From the NCBI RefSeq assembly GCF_019059575.1, contig NW_024881532.1, positions 434,001 through 498,000 on the forward strand: a stretch of DNA of 64,000 nt. Direction: 5' to 3'. Below are positions 18,122 through 29,498 of the stretch, piece after piece. This DNA is from Amphibalanus amphitrite (Eukaryota > Arthropoda > Thecostraca > Balanomorpha > Balanidae). The notes beneath the pieces are model-generated. The model searched no databases, was not told the origin of the DNA, and was given only the letters and a program-made list of their open reading frames with translations. Made by a program: the position numbers and the translations under genes. Every line of letters starts with the position of its first letter. Position 1 is the first letter of the stretch.

Positions 18122-18724
18122 TAGCCCCGTTTACATAGGAGTTGCCAGATTCACATGCCAGCTCGATCTACTTTCAGGTGTTCGGCCTCCGCCATGTCGA
18201 CAAATGCTGCGCAGCAAATACAAAATCCAGAAATGTGGTAATGGAGTTCTGGCCACCAAATAGAAAAAGCCTGCCAAGTTTATGATGCTCTTCATGTTAT
18301 GTAGTTTTGATAATAAACGACGCATGGGCTTCAAATGAATTGTGTGTCGTACATTTGGGCATCATATGAGTGGAATATTGCAAAGTTTTTACCCATCATT
18401 TAAGCATGAGGCTAAATTGTTTCCATGAAAGCGATGAAAATAAAGCTGATTGTTGAGTTCGATGCACTCCTTGCAGCTTATATTTAGCGGATTGCATTTA
18501 TTCTTATTCTACATTCATTTATAGAAAGATCAAATATGTAACACCCCTTTTCCCGCTTAGGTACCTACCTTCAACCTCTGAGCAGTGACATATTTTCTTG
18601 ATCGATTCAAAAGGCATGGAAAACACAAAGCAGAAACTGAGTGCGTAAGATATTTGGTAACAAGTATCACATACGCTCTAAATGACTTTCTAAGCAGTTT
18701 CGAGAGTCAGTAATTACCTATTTA

Positions 18725-19533
18725 GGGGAGAGAGGTCATATTGCGCCACCTTAAGGATATCGGCCTATTGCGGCTAAAGTTGACCAGCTGTCATGTTTGA
18801 TGATATCTCAAATTGTACCTCAGTTATTTTGGCATCAAATTACAACTCCTAATTTGTATCACACCCATAAAAATTAACAAGAGAAAAGTTTTCCGACACA
18901 CCTGCAAAGGGCGCATTTACGGACTACCCCATCAAAAAGCGCCCATGCCTCTCATGTAAAAGCGCCCTATTAAAAACAACGGTTTGCCACCTAACTAAGT
19001 AGCCTAATTGAACGTGTCAGCCCATTAACCATTTATGCTGTGAAGGCTAAGGTAATGGTAAGGTAAGCGCTCTAATAATCAAAGTGTTCAATGAAATGTG
19101 TCCCAACCACCAGATGCTGTTTCTCTGGGTTGAAGAATAGGGCGCAAATAGGGTGGGCGCAATTACGAATGGAACATATTTTTCATGAGCTTCAAATATG
19201 GCGAGGACAGCGAAGCCACGGTGGTGATAAACTTTCAAAACTACCATTAAACGAGCAATTAACAATGATTATTAGTTGAATCACTATCTCTAAGATAAAC
19301 CATGACACTAGCAAAGGTCGAAATAGACTGTTTCGCGTAAGAAAATAGAGGAAATCACAAAAAATGGTCTGTGAGAAAGCTGAGACACCTCACCTGCCCC
19401 CGTGGACCGGAATTAGAGCGAGTTATTGGTGGTGAAGTAAATGCACACATTCGAGCATTCATTCGAATCGAATTTTGGACAGGAGGAAGGTGTGGCGCAT
19501 TTAAGAACATGGCGCAATATGACCTCTCTCCCC
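18725..19533. mobile_element. TA-flanked MITE/transposon inside left palindrome arm (809 bp)
   Basis: 24-bp terminal inverted repeats begin ggggagagaggtcatattgc and are bounded by TA (18723-18724 and 19534-19535). The equivalent point of the right arm (about 21612-21622) lacks this block and has a single TA, giving an empty-site control. No transposase domain was recognised in the interior. It inserted after the palindrome formed. Confidence 0.85.
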
Positions 19534-21913
19534 TAATCACGTTGCGCTCATTCATAAAGTCAAACAAATACCTAAACCGATTGGTAGCGTCATCTAGGCG
19601 ATCATAAGTGCCAAACTGCTAGTTGAAGACTTCTATTATAGATGGCACTGCTAGACAAGCCAGAGCGTAAGCCAGAGGATTTTACCACCGCCGTGAAAAA
19701 TTCCTAACCAAAGGTGCACTCCGGTCCCCTCAACATAAAACTCTCGATATTTCTCTAACCAATCAGAGTAAGCCTTGCTCGGCGCTGATTTGCTCATCAG
19801 AAAATGACGTCATTAGCGAGCCACGGCGTTCAAGCTATTTTGTGGCGGCTCAGGTGATCCACTTAGAAGTCATATTTTGATGTTTTTAGAAAAGTCTGAT
19901 GAATGCTTTTATATTTTCAGAAAAGCACCCCTAATGTTGTTGTTGATAAACACAACTTCGCTATTTTTGCCAACAGTAATAAGACAGGAAATCATCTGTT
20001 GGTGGGTCTTCACGCTAAATCTACCACCCCCAACTACGTCATCATCGTTCCTGAGCATGCTGTACTTGGTCATAACTTCGTTGCCCAGCACTAGTCTAGC
20101 CTTGATTTCCGCCAATCAGAGTGCAGAGCTGTCTGCCAAGAGACAGCAGTACTCGATATTAGTGGTGGGCCAAATACTTGTTTTCTCAGATGTTTTTCTT
20201 TGGAGCCTTTTATATCTTACTTTTGTTTATATTATATATCGCTTTATATTTTGTTTTTGTAAAGAATATCCGCATATATTGTGATTTATATAGCTTGATT
20301 TAGCTAATATGGCAAAGTGTTTACGAAGGGGTGCAGGGAGATATGGCAGCAGATATGGTGCTTGCAAGTAGTCTTTGTACGCATGAAATAGTACCTTTTT
20401 TCGAGCCGAAAATAACCTATTTATTGCAATTTATTGATGTATCATGCCTGAATTCCGAAAAAGTGCTCTTCGTAGCATTGAATACAGTCACTTGTGTAGT
20501 TGCAAAAGGTCACTGGCCAGTTTTGTGATATCTCTAGGCCAGCTAGGGAAATGTCTAAATGCTATGTAAACAGGGTTCCTGTTTACATAGCATTTAGACA
20601 TTTCCCTAGATGGCTTAGAGATATCACAAAACTGGCCAGTGACCTTTTGCAACTACACAAGTGACTGTATTCAATGCTACAAAGACCACTTTCTCGGAAT
20701 TCAGGCATAATACATCAATAAATTGCAATAAATAGGCTATTTTCGGCTCGAAAAAAGGGTACTATTTCATGCGTACAAAGACTATTTGCAAGCACCATAT
20801 CTGCTGCCATATCTCCCTGCACCCCCTCGTAAACACTTTGCCATATTAGCTAAGTAAAGCTATATAAATCACAATATATGCAGATATACTTTACAAAAAC
20901 AAAATATAAAACGATATATAATATAAACAAAAGTAAGATATAAAAGGCTTGAAAGAAAAACATCTTAGAAAACAAGTATTTGGCCCACCACTAATATCGA
21001 GTACTGCTGTCTCTCGGCAGACAGCTCTGCACTCTGATTGGCGGAAATCAAGGCTAACTAGTGCTGGGCAACGAAGTATGACCAAGTACAGCATGCTTAG
21101 GAACGATGATGACGTAGTTGGGGGTGGTAGATTTAGCGTGAAGACCCATCAAGAGATGATTTCCTGGCTTATTACTATTGGCAAAAATAGCGAAGTTGGG
21201 TTTATCAACAACAACATTAAGGGTTCTTTTCTGAAAATATAAAAGCATTCATCCTAGACTTTTCTAAAAACATCAAAATATGACTTCTAAGTGTATCACT
21301 TGAACCGCCACAAAACAGCTTGAACGCCGTGGCTCCCTAATGACGTCATTTTCTGATTAGCAAATCAGCGCCGAGCAAGGCTTACTCTGATTGGTCAGAG
21401 AAATATCGGGAGTTTTATGTTGAGGGGACCGGAGTGCGCCTTTGGTTAGGAATTTTTCACGGCGGTGGTAAAATCCTCTGGCTTAGCTCTGGCTTGTCTA
21501 GCAGTGCCATCTATAATAGAAGTCTTCAACTAGCAGTTTGGCACTTATGATCGCCTAGATGACGCTACCAATCGGTTTAGGTATTTGACTTGATGAATGA
21601 GCGCAACGTGATTAGAGGTAATTAGGTACTGACTCTCGAATCTGCTTAGAAAGTCATTTAGAGCGTATGTGATACCTGCTACCAAATATCTTACGCACTC
21701 AGTTTCTGCTTGGTGTTTCCATGCCTTTTGAATCGATCAAGAAAATGTCACTGCTCAGAGGTTGAAGGTAAGCGGGAAAAGGGGTGTTATATATTTGATC
21801 TTTCTATAAATGAATGCAGAATATGAATAAATGCAATCCGCTAAATGTAAGCCGCAAGGAGTGCATCGAACATAACAATCAGCTTTATTTTCATCGTTTT
21901 CATGGAAACAACT

Positions 21914-22061
21914 CAGGGGTGGAGATCTGTCAAAATTTCAGCGGGGGTCCAGGCCGGGCAGATGGAGGCGGGCTGGATGCAGTACCGTTGACTTACATAG
22001 CAGTAATTCGTTTTCAGGGGGGTCCTGACACCCCGACCCCCCCCCGAGATCTCCACCTCTG
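21914..22061. mobile_element. hAT-like MITE inside right palindrome arm (148 bp)
   Basis: 15-bp terminal inverted repeats, CAGGGGTGGAGATCT on the left and CAGAGGTGGAGATCT on the right, are flanked by an exact 8-bp duplication, AAACAACT (21906-21913 and 22062-22069). The left palindrome arm at about 18417-18426 carries the unoccupied site with one substitution. It has no coding capacity. CAGGGGTG termini with an 8-bp duplication indicate the hAT superfamily. Confidence 0.9.
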
Positions 22062-22364
22062 AAACAACTTAGTCTTATGCTAAAATGTTGGGCAAAAACT
22101 TTGCAATATTCAACTCATATGATGCCCAAATGTACGACATACAATTCATTTGAAGCCCATGCGTCGTTTATTATCAAAACTACATAACATGAAGAGCGTC
22201 ATAAACTTGGCAGGCTTTTTCTTTTTGGTGGCCAGCACTCCATTACCACATTTCTGGATTTTGTATTTGCTGCGCAGCATTTGTCGACATGGCGGAGGCC
22301 GAACACCTGAAAGTAGATCGAGCTGGCATGTGAATCTGGCAACTCCTATGTAAACGGGGCTAGG

Positions 22365-22683
22365 GTTACTGACACTGACAGACTGACAGGGGGTGGGACT
22401 GCAGCGATCATCCGCCCTCCACGTTCCGTCATACCTGACGGGAGGTCCGTCCGTCCGGTAGGCCGGCAGCGGGCGGCGGGCGCGCTCCAGACTCCTATGA
22501 CGTCACGCCGTCAGCTGACTGACTCAGCGAGCGCGCGCGGCCGAACTCCACTGGAGCCGCGCGCAGTTGTGACGCGAGCGGCGGGGTGAGGTGTTGTGTT
22601 GAGGTTGCTCGCGAGTGAAGTACGGTGCTAGGGGAGACTGAAGAGAAGTAATCTTGCTGAAGAGTGGGGAGTCTCGATCAGAG
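22365..22683 (+). promoter_or_regulatory. GC-rich candidate promoter with noncoding exon
   Basis: This block is GC- and CpG-rich and holds a consensus CRE palindrome, TGACGTCA (22498-22505). It ends in a purine-rich stretch with a good splice donor, gatcagag|gtgagt (22683/22684). That is what a promoter plus untranslated first exon would look like. The integrin coding exon at 35866 begins with untranslated sequence after an acceptor, so the two could be joined. No transcript evidence is available here. Confidence 0.35.
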
Positions 22684-24094
22684 GTGAGTTTCTGAACGCA
22701 CCGTGGGGACTTTTGCGATCCTAGCACGACATAAGTGGCAAATACGAGTATTTTGATTTCCACTTTCTTTATATTCTTTCTACGCAGAATTGCAGGGCAT
22801 ATTTTAACATACTGACTGCGTCCCATTTTGGGACGCAGCCCCCTGCCTTTGGGACGTAGCACTCGCGAAATTTGGACCACTGCGTCCCACACTGAAATGT
22901 CACGATTTCAGCGGAAAAGTGCAAGCAATAATAATTAGCATGCCTCGGTCTTTTACTATGCAATAGATGTTGCCTTTCTGATTGCTTTGTGCCCTGATTT
23001 ACTATGCACCTAAGCACATACATACATGCGCTCTCCAGTCCTTGTGCCCTGCCCTATCCTAGGGTCGTACACCTTGTTATGTCCCATGCCCTACTATACC
23101 CCTAGGATATGTGACCTGCCCAGTGCCCTGTCCAAAGGTCTTGTACCTTGCCCTGCCCTTCCTTCAGGCCTTGCGCCCTGCTCTGCATTCAGGCCCTGTG
23201 ACCCTCTCTGCCCTGCCCAGTGCCCTCAAACCCGATACCTTGTTCATTGTTGTCTTCCCGTCTTAAGGACCCCTTCGGTGCTGCTGCCGGTTCGGGGCTG
23301 GGTCCGGATTTCGGGAAAATTGTGCATATCTACTATCTAGTCCTGTTCCTTGCCCTGCCCTCAGATCCAATAATACTGATATTGATAAAAAAATCAAATG
23401 TAAGACTTTAGCTAAAGCTGGAGAAGATTATCCATCCCTGGACCTGGGCGGAACCCAGGGAGGCGAGGCGAGTTATCACAAGCAACATAAGTGTCACCTT
23501 CAATCCCCTCCGCTCCCCCCTCCCCTGTGGCACCATCCACCGCCCACCACCCATTCATGATTCACATTCGCGTAGTCGCCGTGCTGTACCTGTCGGAGCC
23601 GAGGCGGACGTGCGAGCCTGGATGTTAGGCTGACCCGGGCGGAATCGGCGCCCGCCCTTCCGGGGATTCCCGGCCATTGAAACCAAACCAAGGCCGTATA
23701 AGAGAGGTAACTAGAATCATCCCGCGATTTCCAATGGACCGGTCGCTAAGCATTAGCGTGACGTCACTGGTGGAGACCGGGCGGCGCCCAGCTCCAAGCT
23801 GTACGTCGGGTACATTTGGCACCGTATAGTTGCTATTACTGAACGACGAACGTAACGACAACTAATGACTCTTAATAACTTTTTTACTCACCTAAAGCTG
23901 ATTTCCTTGACGGTACATTGCCGACCCGAGCCCCAGGGTTGACAATCATGGGATATGGGTCGGATGGGCGACCTCGCGACGGGAGGAGGAACGATTGCAA
24001 TTGTTGTGTTCCGTACCGCCGATTGCATTCTCTATCTGCACCCGGGGGAGGGGAAGCAGGGGGCACGTGCCCCATCGGATCAGGGGGCCTCTCG
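22684..24094. other. Noncoding stretch with imperfect hairpins and CCTTGTGCCCTGCC-like repeats
   Basis: No protein is supported. At 22812-22882 the word tgcgtccca occurs in direct and inverted orientation and can form a hairpin. From about 23035 to 23250 a degenerate array of tgccctgccc-like words runs. A stretch near 22789-22840 recurs inverted at 25838-25888. Confidence 0.5.
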
Positions 24095-25512
24095 GGCCAG
24101 AGGGGCCTTGCGACGCCAATTGGCGGCTGAGGGTCCACGCTGGCATCTTTCGACTCAGAAGGGCCCCACAGGGCTCGGAAGAACACCTTATGTGCTCCGA
24201 AGAGCCACACTTCTCTCCATAAGAGCCCCACACCGGCTTTTTAGTGTCCCTTGTCGGCCTTTGAGTGCCCCTTGCCGGCTTCTCAGGGCCTATTGGCGAC
24301 CTCTGAGGGCTACTTGCCGGCCTCTGAGGGCCCTTACCGGCCTATCAGGGACCAGCAGCTCTAAGGGTTCCACACACGCCTGCGATGACCCCTAAACCAG
24401 TGGTTGAAGGCCCCCACAACGGCGCCTGCGAGGGCCCTCACCGGCGGCTGTGAATGCCCCACACCGGTGCCTAGCTGAGGGCCCAAGACTGCCACCTCTG
24501 AGTGCAACCGGCACCCCTAAATGAGGTCCCGAAACCAGTGCTTCTTAAAGGGACCCTCCCACCTTCAAAAAAGTTAATGAATTGGCACGAAAGTGATGTC
24601 GCTCGGCTCAGAAAGAGCGAAAACGAATATCTACCAAATTTCATCGAAAAATATTCACCGGTTTTCAAGATATTAGACTTTTACTTTTGTTTACTTTTTG
24701 GGATCTCCGCTGTTCCTAGCGACTTTATTTGAAAGTGCGGCATTTGTTCCGCGCAAAGCAGCATATACCACCGCGTGCTACCAAACGTTTTAGTAAAAGA
24801 TTTAAAAATCGTTAGATCTCCGCTGACGTCACAAATTCTAAGGGGGCATACCAATGCACTAGCCCCTTAGAATCCGAAAACTGCAAGTTTGAAATTCCAT
24901 ATCTCCGAATTAAATAAAGCATTTGTCGATGTTGTGAGTGCCCAAACCGGTATTTGCAGGCCATGGCCACCAATTTGGCTATCTCAACTCAAAACTAATG
25001 TTAAGGTGGGAGTGTCCCTTTAAGACCATATATCGGCGGCTCTGGGGGCTCAACGCCGGAGCCGCATCGGACGGCCACTCACCGGTGACTTTTGAGGGCC
25101 CCACACCGACGACTCTGAGGGCCCCACTAGCGTCTGAGTGTACCTTGCTGGTCTCTAAGGACTCCACAGGGCTCCCGAAGGCACCGCAGACCTCTTGAGA
25201 GCCCCTTGTCGGTCTCTGAGAACCCCTGTCGGCCTGTAAAGGGTTCGAGCCAGCAGCTCTAAGGGTCCCACACCGGACTGTGACATCCCCACACTGCAGT
25301 GTCTCTGAGGGCCCACAACGGCAACTGTGAGGACCCTCACCGGCGCCTCTGAGGGCCCACAGCGGCACCTCTGGGGGCCCGCACCAATGCCTCTGAGAGC
25401 ATCACACCGGTATCTGTGAGGGCCCACACCAGTGCCTCCAAAGGCTCCATAACCGGCGGCCCTGAGGGCCCTACACGGGTGATTTTGAGGGGCGTACCGA
25501 AGGCACCACACA
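24095..25512. repeat. Degenerate minisatellite (ctctgagggcccacaccggc-like), split by a MITE
   Basis: Irregular units of about 24-27 bp built from 'ctctgagggcc' and 'cacaccggc' recur dozens of times from about 24095 to 24540 and again from 25024 to 25512. The TTAA-flanked MITE lies between, so the array predates that insertion. Open frames through the array are by-products of the repeat period. Confidence 0.75.
24549..25019. mobile_element. TTAA-flanked MITE, copy 2 (471 bp)
   Basis: Terminal inverted repeats AGGGACCCTCCCACCTT and AGGGACACTCCCACCTT (read inward) are bounded by TTAA at 24545-24548 and 25020-25023. It is related to 14709-15205 by its ends and by the right internal segment. It splits the surrounding minisatellite. 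No coding capacity. Confidence 0.8.
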
Positions 25513-26232
25513 ATTCCTTAGTCTCGCTGAGCTTCTATCCCAATCCCATACCGGCTTCTATCCCAATTCCGGCTCAACTTATTATCAGCCCCCTCCCCCC
25601 TCCATGGGTCAGCAGCGCCGCGCCGGTGTCGGGGGCCAGCGCCATCGGGGCGGCAGTCGGCCACGCGCACTCAGTGGTTAGCGCTTAGCACCGGCGGCTA
25701 GCGCACGCCCGGTGTGTTATCGGCCGTGAGCCGCTCCAAAACGGCTGCAGTAACTTGTCGATATAAGTAGTAAGCAGATGCAGAGATGCAGGTGGATAAG
25801 GTATGTGCCCTTTCCGATCGAAGCATGTGCCCTATGCCACCTTTGGGACGCAGTAAAAAATCCCTAAAATATGCCCTGCAGAATTGTCCAGTGTATCCGA
25901 ATCCGACCTTAAATCGCTTTAAAAATGATGACTTACACATCAAAATACGTCACAAAGTGAAGGCTTGCGCTGACTAGCACCATGCCCCTAGGATAAGGCG
26001 AAAAATTACATGACAACGGAACGCCTGCTCACTCGTTTAATCAAGCACCAATCCGATGTTGCGACATGTTTTTACAATCTGTATTTAATGAGGAATACGA
26101 GCATATGCATGAAAAGTTAGAAAAATAATCCAAAGGTATGATTTTTTAATGAAATACAAAAAATGTCAATATGTCACTTGTCTCGGAGATTTGACTCGGC
26201 AAATCATAGCCTTACAAAGTGAGTTACGCGGT
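25513..26232. other. Noncoding spacer
   Basis: No gene or clear element. It contains the inverted counterpart (25838-25888) of a sequence at 22789-22840, with the shared core gcagggcatatttta, and GC-rich DNA at 25590-25700. Confidence 0.5.
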
Positions 26233-26616
26233 GTTACGTGTGGAAACACATATCAAAATATTCTCCCATAAATTCTGCATTGGAATCAACTCTTATCTTT
26301 TGCCCAATTTTGCCCAAACAGCTACTACGAGACATCAAAGCAGATGATGTCGTATGGCTCCCAGCGCTCTGCCGCGCTGCCCGGCGCCGCGGCGGTCAGC
26401 TGACTGCGGCGTACCGCCGCAGGAGTTACGTGTGGAAACACATATCAAAATATTCTCCCATAAATTCTGCAGTGGAATCAACTCTTATCTTTTGCCCAAT
26501 TTTGCCCAACCAGCTACTACGAGACATCAAAGCAGAAGATGTCGCGTGGCTCTCTGCGCTCCGCCGCGCTGCCCGGCGCCGCGGCGATCAGCTGACTGCG
26601 GCGTACCGCCGCAGGA
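26233..26616. repeat. Tandem duplication, two 192-bp units
   Basis: Unit 1 is 26233-26424 and unit 2 is 26425-26616. They differ at only a few positions, for example ctgcat/ctgcag and cccaaaca/cccaacca. Because 192 is a multiple of three, an open frame runs through both, but the translation has no recognised domain. Each unit ends in a GC-rich segment with GGCGCCGCGGCGG-type inverted words. Confidence 0.85.
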
Positions 26617-29228
26617 GTAGTGTCGTGCTGGGAGGGGCAAAGACCCCACAGTGGAACGGTGCCGTGTGGATGGGTAGTGATCTGACATGTGTTTTACCTT
26701 ACACTGGCAATGATTATATCAAATTGATATGCCGTCCCAGTCCTGTCTCGCGAGCGTGCCATACATTCTCGGTATAATGCACTCCTAGAAAGATTTTGCG
26801 ATATGGTGTGTTTGAATTTCCCCAGCTTAGTGGCTGCTGAGTCGGCTCCAGTCACGCTCTGTTTGCAGAACCCGACCCGTTCGGCGGATTTGTTGACGAC
26901 CGTTGAACGTAATTCATTGGCCCTTCAGCCCAGTGGCCACGAGGGTGCACGTGAAATAGCACGCATACTGGCGCATACTAAACGATTTTAATGCAGCGCG
27001 TGCGGAGCGAGTGTTGCAAAAGATGCGTGGCTGTAGTCTATAAAGAACTTGAACGGCTTGCGCGCTCAAACACTCTGACACGCGCGCCTCGCCCCCAGCC
27101 CCCTCCCCCCACGCAAGCCATTTTCTCACACATCGCAACCTCGATTCTCGGCCAACAAGTGTGATTTCCGATCGGAAGAGCTCCACTTTGCGAACAGAAG
27201 ACTGCTGCTGCGGCTATGACATGAGCCATTACTGGTGACTCGTTCCCGCGTTCCGGAGTTTTGGGCGGCAGTTTGAGCGGAATGTTGCCGTTCGGAGCGG
27301 AATGTTGCCGTTCGATGCGCCTAAAGCTGCAACGGTTCGGCGGCCGCCCGTGGGAGCGAACTTCCTGGGATGTGCACCGCGTGCCGCCCTCCCCAGGCTG
27401 CGAAGCTGCCCAGGGTACGGCCACGGTGGCGACGACGGGCGGGCGGAACGCCTCCCAGCCGTGTGCGGCCGAATCCACAGCCCATTGTTGCATTGAAGTC
27501 ACCTGAAGATCGGCCGGCCGGAGCGGGGCAATACGACGAATGTGTACGTACTGCACAAGAGCGCAACCCGAGAGCTCCGTGCAAGATAGGCAGCGACCTG
27601 GCGCTTTTCGCTGAGTTGCTCTTTGTTGGTTCGAGGCGAGCGACCAGCATGCTTGCGATACGGCCAGCCGGAATAAATTTGCATGATTGCATAATGCACG
27701 GTGCTTTGTGACCGTGGTTGGGTCGAAGCGGGCGGAACTGGATGGGCGACACGGGAAGGGACGACGCGAAACGAGATCACAACTAAGGATTGTTGGTGCC
27801 GTATATGTCAAGGCAGCGGTAACTTGAGACAAACATCCCCGTTTGCCAGTCGAGTTATCGCACTCGAAATTCTGACGGCCTGTTTGGAGACAAGTCCTCT
27901 GAGCGCATCCAGTCTCCAGACGAGACGACGACTACTAGCTAGATCCGGTCACCTTAAGATCCTCCAACCAGCGCCATCTCCAGCCTCGGCTCATCTAACA
28001 TCTGTATTCGTCAACACACCGATGTCAAATTGCGTCTCCCATCAGCTTCGACACCGATTGGCCCCGTGGTCTCTCACTGCCAACCGCCAGTGCCGACCGT
28101 CGCCGCTCCAACGCTGTTGTGGCGCGCAGGGAACCGGTTTGGTTCGGCGCACCTCGCGTCGGCCACTGGCTGTGACGCCGTAGTACGATACGTTACTCCC
28201 CCGTGGCCGACCGACGGAGGTCTGTCTGAGGGACTGGGCCTGGGGAGTGGTCTCTAGCCCCCACGGACCGGTGGGAAGACCCATGCAGGGATTGGCTGGT
28301 TTACGCGCGCGGGGAGCGTCCGCGGCGGACCGAACGACGCCGTGTCGACGGCAACTGCGTCCGGGTCAGGCGCATTTATAGAGGCCCTAGCCTTGATCAG
28401 GTCTTACGAGACGGGAGCGAAGGACACCAACCGGGTCCTACCTGGCCGATGATAACAAGGGTTTAGTTAGTTATCGGGGATTAGAGATTCAAAGAAGATT
28501 GGTGGTTTAACTGCTGACAGATGGACAACAACCGGTGAAATTTACGGATGGTTACGGTCCTCACTCGCTCTCACCAGCGTCTCTCGGTCCTCTGTGAACT
28601 GTGGAGTGTCGTTAGTCGGTGCGCGCTCTGCGTGGCGCAGGCAGACCCCACGCACGGCACCTCCCACCCACTGCGGCGCCGGGGTGCAGGACGGCGTCGC
28701 GCGCGTCTGCCGGCCGCACTGCCTGTCCCCCCGCCGACCACCCTACGTTCTATATACCCTGGACCACCCAACCAGCGGCCGTCGTTATTGATGGTGGCGA
28801 ACCGCACGCGTCCGGTCGGACTGACAGACGCCCGGCGGCCGGTGTCCGCTGCCGAGCCGCTGACGTGCCCTGCACTCTCTGTTCGTGCTCGTAGCTCTGC
28901 CCTGCTCCGCGCTGCCCTGGCTTCTGTTTATTATTCTCCTGCACTGTCCTGTCCGGGACCCATTTCAATGCTAAATACCAAGTCCTGCCTGCAATGCCCT
29001 AGCTGTTCTGCCCTGAACTGTGTCCTCCTGTCCTGTTCCGTGTTCTGTGTTTTGTCCGGTATCCTGCCCGTGTCCTGATTCGCCTCATGTGCCGTCTGCT
29101 CCTTTGTATGTCTGGTCCGGTCTGTCTCTCGGCTGCGCCCGGTCGACCTGCAGGGTGCGGCGGGTCCAAAGTGTAACGAGCGTACGATGAACAGCGCTCT
29201 CCACTGCCGTGTTTCGGCTCACGTGTCT
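26617..29228. other. Noncoding, mixed GC-rich stretch
   Basis: No supported gene. Long overlapping open frames on both strands reflect high GC and low stop density rather than protein homology. A run of tgccctg/tgtcctg words occurs at about 28905-29075. Confidence 0.5.
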
Positions 29229-29236
29229 GTCCCTGT

Positions 29237-29498
29237 TAGTGATGTCAATTACGGAAAATCGGAATACCGATACCAAACCAAATACCAACCAAAACCACGG
29301 GAAAATACCGAAACCAAACCAACTTGGGAAACTGAGGGAAATACCAACTTTTTACCAATTTATTAGCCTCTTATACATTAGTGAGGGCTTATGATACCAA
29401 CAAAATACCAAACATATTACGATTGAAATACCAAATACCAAGTTGGTATCGGTTTGGTATCGGTATACCAAAAAGTTGGTATCCGATTGACATCTCTA
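29237..29498. mobile_element. hAT-like MITE rich in ATACCAA words (262 bp)
   Basis: Termini TAGTGATGTCAAT (left) and TAGAGATGTCAAT (right, read inward) are flanked by an exact 8-bp duplication GTCCCTGT (29229-29236 and 29499-29506). The interior is made of repeated ataccaa/ttggtat words near both ends, so the transcript could fold strongly. No coding capacity. Confidence 0.88.

Larger units (their letters stand above)
18124..22360. mobile_element. Giant palindromic (foldback-type) element, 4.2 kb
   Basis: Left arm 18124-20574 and right arm 20578-22360 are reverse complements separated by only 3 nt (GTT at 20575-20577). Outer ends are GCCCCGTTTACATAGGAGTT and its complement, flanked by TA on each side (18122-18123, 22361-22362), consistent with a Tc1/mariner-like TA target duplication. 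Removing one later insertion from each arm leaves arms of about 1640 and 1627 bp. Over 63 compared bases beside the centre there are two mismatches, so the arms are similar but not identical. No transposase frame was recognised. The inner ends of the arms (CTATGTAAAC) mirror the outer ends, as if two whole elements were joined tail to tail. Confidence 0.88.

Noticed and set aside
19877-20284. Hydrophobic open frame in the left palindrome arm
   Set aside because: The corresponding frame in the right arm is interrupted or altered, and no transposase or membrane-protein family is recognisable.
24095-25512. Possible repeat-protein gene encoded by the CTCTGAGGGCC array
   Set aside because: Units vary in length and the frame shifts between them; frames are open only locally and the array is cut by a MITE.
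27038-27832. 264-residue open frame on the minus strand
   Set aside because: It lies in a GC-rich region with similarly long frames on other strands, has an irregular composition and shows no recognised domain or splice context.
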